A stretch of DNA of 64,000 nt from RH-AL1 sp964244495 (GTDB lineage: Bacteria > Pseudomonadota > Alphaproteobacteria > Rhizobiales > Beijerinckiaceae). A program made the position numbers and the translations under genes. Below the pieces are notes generated by a model. The model did no database searches. It worked only from the letters and a program-made list of their open reading frames with translations, and was not told the DNA's origin. The stretch lies in assembly GCA_964244495.1 (NCBI GenBank), contig CAXTIU010000008.1, positions 1-64,000 on the forward strand. The letters are read 5' to 3'. Of this stretch, positions 25,810 through 36,000 are shown piece by piece; position 1 is the stretch's first letter, and each line of letters begins with the position of its first letter.

Positions 25810-27021
25810 TCACTCGGCCGCGATCCCCGTCGCCTCCCGGGCGGCCAGCGCGTCCCGCAGGTCGTCGACCAGGTCGGCCGGGTCCTCCAGGCCGACGGAC
25901 AGGCGCAGCATGCCCTCGCCGATGCCCATCCGCTGGCGCGCCTCCGGGCTCAAGCGCTGATGCGTCGTCGTCGCGGGATGAGTGATGATGCTCTTGGCGT
26001 CGCCGAGGTTGTTGGAGATCTTGATGATCGACAGGGCGTTGGCCATCGCGAAGGCGGCGGCCTTGCCGCCCGCGACCTCGAAGGTCACCAGCGTCGAGCC
26101 GCCCGACATCTGCTTCCTGACGAGGTCGGCCTGCGGGTGGTCCGCGCGGCCGGGATAGATCACCCGCCTCACCGCCGGCTCGGCGGCGAGCACGTCGGCG
26201 ATGCGGGCGGCGCTCGCGGTCTGGTGGGCGACGCGGACGCCCAAGCTTTCCAGCGACTTCAGCATCACCCAGGCGTTGAACGGCGACAGGGCCGGCCCGG
26301 TCTGCCTGAGGTAGTTGTGCAGGTGCGCGTCGATGAAGGCCTTGGACGCGAGCACCACGCCCCCCAGGCAGCGGCCGTGCCCGTCGACGTGCTTGGTGGT
26401 GGAGTAGACGACGCAGTCGGCGCCGAGCGCCAGCGGGCGCTGCTGCATCGGCGTCGCGAACACGTTGTCGACGACGCAGCTCGCGCCGCCGGCATGCGCG
26501 ATCGCGGCGATGGCGGCGATGTCGTAGACGTCCAACGTCGGGTTGGTCGGCGTCTCCAAGAAGCACACCTTGGTGGACGAGCGCATGGCCGCGCGCCACT
26601 GATCGAGGTCGCCGCCATCGACGAGGGTGGTCGCGACGCCATAGCGCGGCAGCAGCTCCTCCACGACGTAGAGGCACGAGCCGAACAGCGCGCGGGCGGC
26701 GATGACGTGGTCGCCGGCGCGCAGCTGGCTCATCATGGCGGCGGTGACCGCCGCCATGCCGGACGCCGTCGCACGCGCCGCCTCGGCGCCTTCCAGCAGC
26801 GCCATGCGTTCCTCGAACATCGCGACGGTCGGATTGCCGTAGCGGGCGTAGATGTAGCCGGGGCTCTCGCCCTTGAAGCGGGCCTCGGCCTGCTCCATCG
26901 ACTCGTAGGCGTAGCCCTGGGTGAGGAACAAGGCTTCCGACATCTCCCCGAAGGGGGTGCGTAGGGTGCCGCCGTGGACGAGCTGGGTAGCGGGGCGCAG
27001 GGGCCTGGGCGAGTTGGTCAT
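25810..27021 (-). CDS. metZ: O-succinylhomoserine sulfhydrylase MetZ
   Basis: MetZ condenses O-succinylhomoserine with sulfide to give homocysteine in methionine biosynthesis, using PLP. The 403-residue protein has the Cys/Met-metabolism fold with YGNPTVAMFEERMALLEG near 60, GMAAVTAAM near 90, and the PLP lysine in YSTTKHVDGHGRCLGG near residue 207. The SIITHPATTTHQRL segment near 340 is typical for the family. MetZ rather than MetB/MetC is favoured by length and the early THLVHGGT-like ATQLVHGGTLR. Confidence 0.92.
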   Translation of the reverse strand: MTNSPRPLRPATQLVHGGTLRTPFGEMSEALFLTQGYAYESMEQAEARFKGESPGYIYARYGNPTVAMFEERMALLEGAEAARATASGMAAVTAAMMSQLRAGDHVIAARALFGSCLYVVEELLPRYGVATTLVDGGDLDQWRAAMRSSTKVCFLETPTNPTLDVYDIAAIAAIAHAGGASCVVDNVFATPMQQRPLALGADCVVYSTTKHVDGHGRCLGGVVLASKAFIDAHLHNYLRQTGPALSPFNAWVMLKSLESLGVRVAHQTASAARIADVLAAEPAVRRVIYPGRADHPQADLVRKQMSGGSTLVTFEVAGGKAAAFAMANALSIIKISNNLGDAKSIITHPATTTHQRLSPEARQRMGIGEGMLRLSVGLEDPADLVDDLRDALAAREATGIAAE

Positions 27022-27202
27022 CCAGTCACTCTATCACGTGTCGCGTCCGGTATGATCCCGACGGGGATGGGCTACCGTCCCTATGTGGCATGGATGGTGC
27101 CGCTTTGGCAGGGGCTTTCCTCCGTCTTCTCGTCCCCGAGGTTCGTTAACCCGTTCGTGCGACGACAGCCGGCGACACCCACCCGCGCGCCCCGGAGCCT
27201 CC

Positions 27203-28225
27203 ATGTCCGTGATCTGGCCCTCGCAGCACATCGCGCGCGCGATCGCCAACAAGGTCATCCGGGCCGATGGCGCGCCCGACGCCGACCAGGTGCAGCCGGC
27301 GAGCCTCGACCTGCGGCTGGGCCCGCTCGCCTACCGGCTGCCCGCCTCCTTCCTGCCGGGGCCGGGGCGCACGGTGGCCGAACGGCTCGCCGACCTGTCC
27401 ACCCACGAGGTCGACCTGACCCGGCCGACCGTCCTGGAGCGCAACTGCGTGCACGTCATCCCCCTGGTGGAGGGGCTCGCGCTGCCGCCGCACGTCGACG
27501 CCCGCGCCAATCCGAAAAGCTCGTCGGGGCGGCTCGACATCTTCGTGCGGATCATCGTCGACGGCGGCGCCACCTTTGACGAGATCCCGCGCGGCTACCA
27601 CGGTCCGCTCTACGCCGAAGTGGTGCCGCGCTCCTTCCCCGTGCGGCTCACGGCGGGGGCGCGGCTCGCGCAGATGCGCTTCCGCGAGGGGCTGCGCTCC
27701 TCGCGCCCCCGCCTGGTGCCGGTGACGATCGACCTCGATCCCGCCGGCCGGCCGGACGGGGTGATCGGCTATCGCGCGCGAAAAACGTCGGGGCTGGTCG
27801 ACTTGGGCGGGATCGGCGCCCATCCGCGCGTCGCCTTCTGGGAAGCCTTGACGCTGCCCCCCGGCCGGCGCGGCCTCGTGCTCGACCCGGACGAGTTCTA
27901 CATCCTGGCCTCCGCCGAGGATGTCGTCGTCGGGCCGAGCGAGGCGGCGGAGATGGTCGCCTACGACACGTCGGTGGGGGAGCTGCGCTCGCACTACGCC
28001 GGCTTCCTCGATCCGGGTTTCGGCCTGGAGGAGGCGGGCGGAGCCGGCAGCCGCATCGTGCTGGAGGTGCGCTCCCACGACGTGCCCTTCCTGCTCGATC
28101 ACGGGCAGCGGGTCGCCACCTTGGAGTACGAGACGATGGCGGAGCGTCCCGAACGCTTGTACGGCGAGGCGTCGGGCGCGAACTACCAGGGGCAGGGTCT
28201 CAAGCTGTCCAAGCATTTCGCGTGA
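27203..28225 (+). CDS. dcd: 2'-deoxycytidine 5'-triphosphate deaminase (long alphaproteobacterial form)
   Basis: dCTP deaminase makes dUTP, the precursor route to dTMP. This 340-residue form is twice the size of enteric Dcd and carries two dUTPase-like halves, as in many Alphaproteobacteria. Visible motifs are VQPASLDLRLG near residue 35, ANPKSSSGRLDIF near 105, and the C-terminal LYGEASGANYQGQGLKLSKHF. Start is the ATG at 27203 following GGAGCC. It is divergent from metZ across 181 bases. Confidence 0.92.
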   Translation: MSVIWPSQHIARAIANKVIRADGAPDADQVQPASLDLRLGPLAYRLPASFLPGPGRTVAERLADLSTHEVDLTRPTVLERNCVHVIPLVEGLALPPHVDARANPKSSSGRLDIFVRIIVDGGATFDEIPRGYHGPLYAEVVPRSFPVRLTAGARLAQMRFREGLRSSRPRLVPVTIDLDPAGRPDGVIGYRARKTSGLVDLGGIGAHPRVAFWEALTLPPGRRGLVLDPDEFYILASAEDVVVGPSEAAEMVAYDTSVGELRSHYAGFLDPGFGLEEAGGAGSRIVLEVRSHDVPFLLDHGQRVATLEYETMAERPERLYGEASGANYQGQGLKLSKHFA

Positions 28226-28369
28226 GGCCCTCCGCTGGAGCCACGATCCCTCATTGACGAGGGTCGGCTTGCCGCCGCTGCCGGCCAGCCATGCACCCGC
28301 GTCGCTTGCCGTTCATGCTGCAACGCACAATATCGGACTTGTCGGTCGTCGGCCGAGCGGGAGTTGAGT

Positions 28370-28966
28370 ATGGACGACATCCTTCACCACACGCACGCCG
28401 CCAGGCGCCTCTACAAGCCGGACCTGCCGCTGTTCCGCGACCATCTCGTGCGGCTCGACCCGAAGACCCGCTACGACCGCTACGGGCTGCAGGTTTCGGA
28501 CGCCTACCTCGCCGACTACGCGGAATTGTGCTTCGGGCAGGGCGCCATCACCTACGGCTATTTCGAGGACGGGGTGATCCGGGGCGCGGCGGAGCTGCGG
28601 AGCTACGCCTCGAAGGAGCGCGCGGGCCACAGGGACGCCGAGGCGGCCTTCAGCGTCGAGCGCCCGTGGCGGCGGCGCGGCATCGGCACGGAGCTGATGG
28701 GCCACGTCGTGCTGGCGGCGCGCAACCGCCGGATCGCGACGCTGACCATCTTCTGCCTGCGCCACAACCAGGCGATGCTGAAGCTCGCGCGCAAGTTCGA
28801 GGCGGACCTGACGTTCGAGCTGAACGACGTGACCGGCAAGCTCGTCGCCCGGCCGCCGTCCGCGCTGTCGCTATGGCGCGAGTTCGTCGACAACACGCTC
28901 GACGGGGTCACGGCGGTGATCGACTACCAGGGCCGGATGATCAGGGCGGGCCACCAGGGGCACTGA
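28370..28966 (+). CDS. GNAT-family N-acetyltransferase
   Basis: A 198-residue protein with the acetyl-CoA motif AAFSVERPWRRRGIGTELMGHVVLAARNRR (Arg-x-x-Gly-x-Gly/Ala loop near residue 105). The rest fits the GNAT alpha/beta fold. No substrate can be inferred. The ATG at 28370 has AGCGGGAG at good spacing; a TTG two codons earlier is disfavoured. Confidence 0.88.
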   Translation: MDDILHHTHAARRLYKPDLPLFRDHLVRLDPKTRYDRYGLQVSDAYLADYAELCFGQGAITYGYFEDGVIRGAAELRSYASKERAGHRDAEAAFSVERPWRRRGIGTELMGHVVLAARNRRIATLTIFCLRHNQAMLKLARKFEADLTFELNDVTGKLVARPPSALSLWREFVDNTLDGVTAVIDYQGRMIRAGHQGH

Positions 28967-28976
28967 GGCGTGCTTG

Positions 28977-30275
28977 TTACTGGGGAGCCGTCACGGCAGC
29001 AGCCGGGGTGACCGCCGGCGCCGCTGACGAGGCGATCAGGCCTTCCTCGGTCGCGCCGTTGGTGGCGGAGAAGTTGCGGATGGTGGAGGCGACGCTGGCG
29101 CCCTGGATCGCCGGCGAGGCGACCGCCTGGACGAGGCCCAGCACCTTGGTGAGATCGCTGTAGGGCGAGTTCGACACGAACACGATGTCCTTGTCGTGCA
29201 CGGCGAAACGGCGCGCGAGGAACAGGGACTTGGGGTCGCGCATGTTGATGAGATAGGCGACCGGCACGAGGTTCAGCGCCGCCTGCTGCGGCGTCAGGCC
29301 GGGGTAGGCGCGGGCGATCGCCACCGGCTCGTAGCGCAGCACGAAGACGCCTTCGGGGTCGGCCCGCTCGTCGACGAAGCCGGACGACTTGCCGATCGCC
29401 TCCTCCAGCGAGATGCCGTTCGCGTTGAATTTCACCACCGCGTTCTGCAGGGTCGCGCCCACCGCCGTGAAGCTCAAGGGATATTGCACCAGCGTCAGCG
29501 TGTCGCCGGGGCGGGCGAAGATGTTCTCGCGCGGATTGTTCAAGAGTGTCTGGAACGGCACCCGGACCGTGCGGCCGTCGCGGGTCAGCTCGACGAAGGT
29601 GTCGTGGGCCGGCGTGTTGGGGTTGAGGCCGCCGGCGGTCGCGATCACGTCGATCAGCCGGTCGCCGCGCGCGGTCAGCGGGATGCGGCCGCCCTTGACC
29701 GCCTCGCCGCCGACCGTGACGCTGCTGGCGATGTTGCGCGACAGGGTCACGACCACCTGCGGCTCGATGGCCTTGCCGGTCAGCTTGTCGACGATGACCT
29801 TCTCGACGTCCTGCGGCGTCAGGCCGTCGACGTGAACGCGCCCCGCGTAGGGCACGGTGATGGCGCCGTCGCGCTGCACCAGCTGAGTCGGGAACACGGC
29901 GGAATGCGAGCCGGTGGCCGACCCCGCCGAGACCGGCTGCGAGAACAGGCCGCCGCCGGCCGCCTCGAACACGGTGATGCCGATCGTGTCGCCGATGCCG
30001 ATGCGCCGCTCCACGGCGGCACGGTAGTCGCCGAAGCGACCGTAAAGGCTCGGGCTGGGGAAATGCGACAGGGTCTCGATCGCGAAGTCCGAGATGGGCA
30101 CGATGAGGAAAGGGGAATTGGCTCGCGAGCCGATGTCGATGACCGCCGCCCGCGAGGGACCGCTGCTCGGCACGGTCGAGCACGCCGCCAGGGCGCCGGC
30201 GCAGCATACCGCGGTCAAGGAGAGGGTGACGACGCGGCGAGGCAGACGGCGGACGGGATTTCGGGTAAACGACAT
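28977..30275 (-). CDS. Polysaccharide export lipoprotein, Wza-like (OPX family)
   Basis: The 432-residue protein has a lipoprotein signal ending LAAC near residue 30. It contains the poly_export domain ERRIGIGDTIGITVFEAAGG and a SLBB-type segment (RIPLTARGDRLIDVIATAGG). Wza-like proteins form the outer-membrane exit channel for capsule or exopolysaccharide. It is not beside the Wzm/Wzt genes and no Wzc kinase is near, so its partners are unknown. Start 30275 with AAGGA five bases upstream. Confidence 0.87.
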   Translation of the reverse strand: MSFTRNPVRRLPRRVVTLSLTAVCCAGALAACSTVPSSGPSRAAVIDIGSRANSPFLIVPISDFAIETLSHFPSPSLYGRFGDYRAAVERRIGIGDTIGITVFEAAGGGLFSQPVSAGSATGSHSAVFPTQLVQRDGAITVPYAGRVHVDGLTPQDVEKVIVDKLTGKAIEPQVVVTLSRNIASSVTVGGEAVKGGRIPLTARGDRLIDVIATAGGLNPNTPAHDTFVELTRDGRTVRVPFQTLLNNPRENIFARPGDTLTLVQYPLSFTAVGATLQNAVVKFNANGISLEEAIGKSSGFVDERADPEGVFVLRYEPVAIARAYPGLTPQQAALNLVPVAYLINMRDPKSLFLARRFAVHDKDIVFVSNSPYSDLTKVLGLVQAVASPAIQGASVASTIRNFSATNGATEEGLIASSAAPAVTPAAAVTAPQ

Positions 30276-30473
30276 CGAAATCCTTCTGGGACCCATTCCG
30301 GTGTGTTTGGTGGCCGGAACGTATCCTATGATCCGCCGTCACGATACCGAACCCGGCCGTTCCGGCGGACCCTGTGGCTTCCCTGCACCGCTCGCGCAGG
30401 GGTCAATGCCTGCGCCCGCCGCGCCGCGTGGCCGCGAATCCTGTGCCCCCGCCTTCTGCCAGGAGCCGGTGTT

Positions 30474-31550
30474 TCACCCGTTGTCGCCCCGGATCGCCGC
30501 GATCACGGCGTCGGTCACCATCCGCGTGGTGGCGCGACCGCCGAGATCGGGCGTGTGCAGGCCGGGGTCGGCGGTCACGCGCTCGACCGCCCGCATCAGC
30601 CGGTCGGCGGCCGGCTTCTCGCCGAGGTGCTCCAGCATCATCGTCGCCGTCCAAAAGGTCCCAACCGGGTTCGCGATACCCTTGCCGGTGATGTCGAAGG
30701 CCGATCCGTGGATCGGCTCGAACATGGAGGGGAAGGTCCGCTCCGGGTTGAGGTTGGCGGTCGGCGCGATCCCGAGCGAGCCGGCCAGCGCTGCGGCGAG
30801 GTCGGACAGGATGTCGGCGTGCAGGTTGGTGGCGACGACCGTGTCGATCGACTCCGGCTTCATCGTCATGCGCATGGTCATGGCGTCGACCAGCATCTTG
30901 TCCCACGCGACGTCGGGGAAGTCCCGCGCCACCTCCGCCGCGATCTCGTCCCACATCACCATGGCGTGGCGCTGGGCGTTCGACTTCGTCACCACCGTCA
31001 GGAGCTTGCGCGGTCGCGACTGGGCCAGCCTGAAGGCGAACCGTATGATCCGGTCGACGCCGGCGCGCGTCATCATCGACACGTCGGTGGCGACCTCCTC
31101 CGGCAGGCCTCGATGCACGCGGCCGCCGACGCCGGCGTACTCGCCCTCCGAGTTCTCGCGCACGATCACCCAGTCGAGCTCGGGGCCTGTGACGGCGCGC
31201 AGCGGACTGGTGATGCCGGGCAGGATGCGGGTCGGCCGCACGTTGGCGTACTGGTCGAAGGGCTGGCAGATCGCGAGGCGCAGGCCCCACAGCGTGACGT
31301 GGTCCGGCACGTCCGGCGCCCCGACCGCCCCGAAGAAGATGGCGTCGTGGTGCCTGATTTGCGCGCGCCCGTCGTCGGGCATCATCAGCCCATGCGCCTT
31401 GTAGTAGTCCGAGCCCCAGTCGAAATGGTCGAAGGCGACGGCGAACCCCCCGTCCCGGTCGGCCAGCGCCCCGAGCACCTCGATGCCGGCGGCGATCACT
31501 TCCTTGCCGATGCCGTCGCCGGGGATGGCGGCGATCCTGTATGTCTTCAT
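30474..31550 (-). CDS. Tartrate dehydrogenase / D-malate dehydrogenase (decarboxylating), TtuC/DmlA-like
   Basis: The 358-residue isopropylmalate-dehydrogenase-type enzyme has IAAIPGDGIGKEV at the start, VRENSEGEYAGVGGRVHRG (near 137, characteristic of tartrate/D-malate members), and DITGKGIANPVGTFWTATMMLEHLG near the C-terminus. These enzymes oxidise tartrate or D-malate with NAD+ and Mn2+. It overlaps the MFS transporter gene by four bases (ATGA), implying a catabolic operon; the transporter is upstream. Specificity between substrates is not decided. Confidence 0.9.
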   Translation of the reverse strand: MKTYRIAAIPGDGIGKEVIAAGIEVLGALADRDGGFAVAFDHFDWGSDYYKAHGLMMPDDGRAQIRHHDAIFFGAVGAPDVPDHVTLWGLRLAICQPFDQYANVRPTRILPGITSPLRAVTGPELDWVIVRENSEGEYAGVGGRVHRGLPEEVATDVSMMTRAGVDRIIRFAFRLAQSRPRKLLTVVTKSNAQRHAMVMWDEIAAEVARDFPDVAWDKMLVDAMTMRMTMKPESIDTVVATNLHADILSDLAAALAGSLGIAPTANLNPERTFPSMFEPIHGSAFDITGKGIANPVGTFWTATMMLEHLGEKPAADRLMRAVERVTADPGLHTPDLGGRATTRMVTDAVIAAIRGDNG

Positions 31551-32872
31551 GGGTTGGTTTCCAATGGGATTGCAGGGGTGCGCGCGAAGCGGGGGGTGCT
31601 CGCCGAGCGCGCGCTTCGCCTGAGCGACAGGGTGAAGAGCGCCGACAGGAGGAGCGTGAGGGCGGAGACCATCAGGCCGGTGGTGAAACTGCCGGTCTCC
31701 TGCTTCGCCCAGCCGATCAGGGCCGGGCCGACGAAGCCGCCGAGGTTGCCGATCGAGTTGATCACCGCGAGACCGGCCGCCGCCTGCGTGCCGACCAGGA
31801 ACTCGGTCGGCATCTGCCAGAATGGGGGGCGGGCGGCCATGACGCCGGCGATGGCGATCGACAGGAAGATCATGGTGGGCACCGCGAAGCCGTGCACCAG
31901 GCCGGCGACCAGCAGGCCGGCGAACCCGACGAGGCAGGCGACCGCGACGTGGCCGAACCGTTCGCCGGTCCTGTCGGAGTCGCGCGCCCACCAGCCCATC
32001 GTCGCGACCGCGACCAGGTAGGGGATCGCGGCGACGAAGCCGACGCCGATGTTGCTCAACCCGAAGCCCTTGACGATCTGGGGCAGCCACAGCTCGATCC
32101 CGTAGAGGCCGGTGGTCAGCCCGAAATAGACGAGGGAGAGCCGCAGGACCGGCCAGCTCACCAGGGTCACCAGGACGGCGCGCGGGCCGTCCGACCGCGG
32201 GAGGCCCCGCTCGCCGGCCATCTCCCGCACGAGCCAGTCGCGCTGGGCCGGGTCCAGCCAGCGGGCCTGATCGGGCCGATCGGTCAGGTAGACGAGGCAG
32301 ACGAGGCCGAGCCCGATCGCCGGGACGGCTTCGAGGATGAACATCCACTGCCAGCCATGGAAGCCGAGCACCCCTTCCATGGCGAGCAGGTACCCCGACA
32401 CCGGCGAAGCGATCGCGCTGGCGATGGGGATCGCCACGACGAAGCCGGCGGTGAAGCGCCCGCGCCAGCGCTTGGGGAACCAGTAGGTGAGATAAAGGAT
32501 CACGCCGGGGAAGAAGCCGGCCTCCGCGAGGCCGAGCAGCGCGCGCAGGAGGTAGAACTGGTTGGCGGTCCGGATGAAGGCGAAGCCGAGCGAGACCAGC
32601 CCCCACGTGATCATCACGCGCGCGATCCAGAGCCGCGCGCCCACGCGCTCCAGCAGGATGTTGGAAGGCACCTCGAACAGGAAGTAGGCGACGAAGAAGA
32701 TGCCGGCGCCGAACCCGAACATGGCCGGCGACAGGTGCAGGTCGTGGCTCATCGTGAGGGCGGCGAAGCCGACGTTCACGCGGTCGACGAAGGCGATCAC
32801 GTAGAGGAGGCAGAGGAAGGGGATGAGCCGCCACGCCACGCGACGGATCGTGGCCTGCTCGATCGCGTCCAT
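31547..32872 (-). CDS. MFS transporter, anion:cation symporter type (TtuB-like)
   Basis: The 441-residue transporter has twelve hydrophobic segments and the ACS-family start LCLLYVIAFVDRVNVGFAAL with LRALLGLAEAGFFPGVILYLTYWFP. It is likely the uptake partner for tartrate or D-malate, judging by the four-base overlap with the dehydrogenase gene downstream. Start 32872 is preceded by GGGAGGAAG. It is divergent from the FAD/Fe-S dehydrogenase gene across 179 bases. Confidence 0.88.
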   Translation of the reverse strand: MDAIEQATIRRVAWRLIPFLCLLYVIAFVDRVNVGFAALTMSHDLHLSPAMFGFGAGIFFVAYFLFEVPSNILLERVGARLWIARVMITWGLVSLGFAFIRTANQFYLLRALLGLAEAGFFPGVILYLTYWFPKRWRGRFTAGFVVAIPIASAIASPVSGYLLAMEGVLGFHGWQWMFILEAVPAIGLGLVCLVYLTDRPDQARWLDPAQRDWLVREMAGERGLPRSDGPRAVLVTLVSWPVLRLSLVYFGLTTGLYGIELWLPQIVKGFGLSNIGVGFVAAIPYLVAVATMGWWARDSDRTGERFGHVAVACLVGFAGLLVAGLVHGFAVPTMIFLSIAIAGVMAARPPFWQMPTEFLVGTQAAAGLAVINSIGNLGGFVGPALIGWAKQETGSFTTGLMVSALTLLLSALFTLSLRRSARSASTPRFARTPAIPLETNP

Positions 32873-33051
32873 CGCTTCCTCCCGCCACGCGGCACCGACG
32901 CGGCACCGGCCTTGATGCCGGCTTCCCTGCGCGCCGTCCTGTTGTAGGTTGCGCGCGCGGCGCGTCAATCGCGCATCGCTGGACGGGGATCGTCTTTCGT
33001 CACCATGTGAGAGCGCTCCGCCCGCGAGGCGCCATCCCAACCGGAGGCAAC

Positions 33052-36000
33052 ATGATACCGGCGCTCAAGGGTTTGTCCGACGCCTCGAACCAGACCCTCC
33101 GCTTCCTCGACGCGGTGCGCGACGCCGGGTTCGCCGGCGCGATCAGCCACGCGGCCGCCGACCGGATCGTGCTCGGCACGGACAATTCGGTGTACCAGGC
33201 GGCACCCGACGCCGTGCTGTTCCCCCGCACGCGGGAGGACCTGTCCCGCATCGCCCGCACCCTGTCGCGCGACGCGTTCCGTGCCGTCGCCGTGCGCCCG
33301 CGCGGCGGCGGCACCGGCACCACCGGCGCCTCGCTCGGCCCCGGCGTATCCGTCGACCTGTCGCGCTTCATGAACGCCGTGCTGGAGATCAACGTCGAAG
33401 GAGGCTGGGCGCGGGTGCAGGCCGGCGTGGTCAAGGACCAGCTGAACGCCCTTCTCAAGCCGCACGGGCTGTTCTTCGCGCCCGAGCTCGCGCCCTCCAA
33501 TCGCGCGACGCTGGGCGGCATGATCTCCACCGACGCCTGCGGCCAGGGGTCCGTGCTCTACGGCAAGACGAGCGACCACGTCCTCGAGCTGGAGGTGGTG
33601 TTCCCCGACGGCACGCCATGGTCGTCCCGCAAGCTCTCGCCCGACGAGCTGGTGGCGGTGCAGGCGCGCCCCGACGTGGTGGGCGCCGCGCATCGTGCGG
33701 TCGACCGGGTCCAGCGCGACAACGCCGCCCTCATCGCCGAGCGCTTCCCGGTGCTCAACCGCAGCCTGACCGGCTACGACCTCGCCCACATCCGCGACGC
33801 GGACGGCGCCTTCAACCTGAACAGCGTGATCTGCGGCTCGGAAGGCACGCTGGTCCTCATCGCCGAGGCCAAGGTCCGGGTGCTGCCGATCCCCCGCGCG
33901 TCCGTGCTGGTGGCGGTCCGCTACCGCGACTTCATCGCCGCGCTGCGCGACGCGCGGGCGCTGATGGCGTTCGGCCCGGCCTCGATCGAGACGGTCGACA
34001 CCCGCGTGCTCGACCTCGCCCGGAACGACAACATCTGGACGGCGGTGAGCCGCTACTTCCCCGCCGACGACGCGCCGCTCGCCGGCATCAACCTCGTCGA
34101 GTTCTTCGGCGACGACGACGCGGCGGTCGCGCGTGCGGCGGGGCGCATGACCGCCAAGCTCGACGCCGAGGCGGGACCGGGGTCCCCCCGGCTCGGCTAC
34201 TCCCTCGCCACCGGCACCGGCGTCCAGCATATCTGGGAGATGCGCAAGCGCGCCGTCGGCCTGCTCGGCAACGGGGAGGGCCGCGCCCGTCCCGTGCCCT
34301 TCATCGAGGATTGCGCGGTGCCGCCCGAGCGCCTCGCCGACTTCGTCGCCGAGTTCCGCGACCTGCTCGACGCCCACGGCCTCGAGTACGGGATGTACGG
34401 CCACGTGGACGCCGGCGTGCTCCACGTCCGCCCCGCGCTCGACCTCGTCGACCCCGCCCAGGAGCCGCTGATCCGCGAGCTGACGGAGGCGGTCGCCGCG
34501 CTCGCGGCGAGGTACGGCGGGCTGCTGTGGGGCGAGCACGGCAAGGGCATGCGCTCCGAGTTCGTGCCGGAGGTGTTCGGGCCGCTCTATCCCTGCCTGG
34601 TGGCGATCAAGACGGCCTTCGACCCGCGCGAGCACCTCAATCCCGGCAAGATCGCCACCACCGGCGCGCTCACGCGCGTCGACGGCCTCGCCCTGCGCGG
34701 GCAGTTCGACCGCGCGATCCCCGACGGGGTGCGCCCGCACTACGACGGCGTGCTGTCATGCAACGGCAACGGCGCCTGCTTCAACTACGACGTGAACGAC
34801 CCGATGTGCCCCTCGTGGAAGGCGACGCGGGAGCGGCGTCATTCCCCCAAGGGGCGCGCCGGCCTGATCCGCGAATGGCTCAGGCTGTTGGCGCTCGCCG
34901 GCGTGGACCCGGTGGCGGAGGCCGGGCGGGTGCGGGGCGCGTCGTGGTGGAGCGGGCTGCTGAGCCGCATCCGCAACAGCCGCGACGCGCGGCGCGGCGC
35001 GCCGGACTTCGCCCACGAGGTGAAGGACGCGCTCGACGGCTGCCTCGCCTGCAATGCCTGCTCCGGCCAGTGCCCGGTGAAGGTCAGCATTCCGACGTTC
35101 CGGGCCAAGTTCTTCGAGCTGTACTACAGCCGCTATCTCAGGCCGACGCGCGACTACCTCGTCGGCGGCGTGGAAGGCGCGATGCCGCTGCTCGCGCGGA
35201 TGCCGGGCCTCACCAATCGGGCCGTTCGCAGCGCCGGCGCGCGGGCGGCGATGGCCCGCGTCGGCCTCGTCGATGCGCCGCTGCTGAGCGGCATCGACCT
35301 CGGCCGCGCGCTGGCGCAGCGCGGTCTCGGCTGGGCGGATCCCGAGACCCTCGCGGCGCTCGACGCCGGCGCGCGCGCGAAAAGCGTGATCCTGGTGCAG
35401 GACGCCTTCACCAGCTACTTCGAGACGGGGCTCGTCCTCGACCTCCTCGACCTGCTGGTCGGGCTCGGCTTCAGGCCATGGGTCGCGCCCTACAGGGCGA
35501 ACGGCACGCCGCTCCACGTGCTGGGCTTCCTCGGCGCCTATGCCCGCACGGTGACGCGCAACGCCGCCATGCTGGACGCCCTGGCGGCGACCGGCGTGCC
35601 CCTCGTCGGCCTCGATCCGCCGATGACGCTCGCCTATCGCGCCGAGTACGGCCACGTGCTCCGCGAGCGCGCGCCGCGCGTTCAGCTCCTTCAGGAATGG
35701 CTGGCGGCCCGGCTCGACGACCTGCCGCGCTATCCCGCCGACGGGGAGGCGCACCTGCTGCCCCACTGCACGGAGAAGGCGACCGCCCTGACCACCCTCG
35801 CGCAGTGGGGCGCGGTGTTCGAGCGCTTCGGCCTCGCCCTGCGGATCGTGCCGGTCGGCTGCTGCGGCATGGCCGGCAACTTCGGCCACGAGGCGGAGCA
35901 CTTCGAGCTGTCGCGGACGATCTTCACGGACGGCTGGGCGCGGCAGGTCAACGGGGGCGAGCCCAACCTGATGGCGACCGGCTTCTCGTGCCGGGCGCAG

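Noticed and set aside
28991..32021. Long plus-strand frame over the Wza-like and TtuC-like genes
   Set aside because: Antisense shadow; the minus-strand genes have clear signals, lipobox and enzyme motifs.
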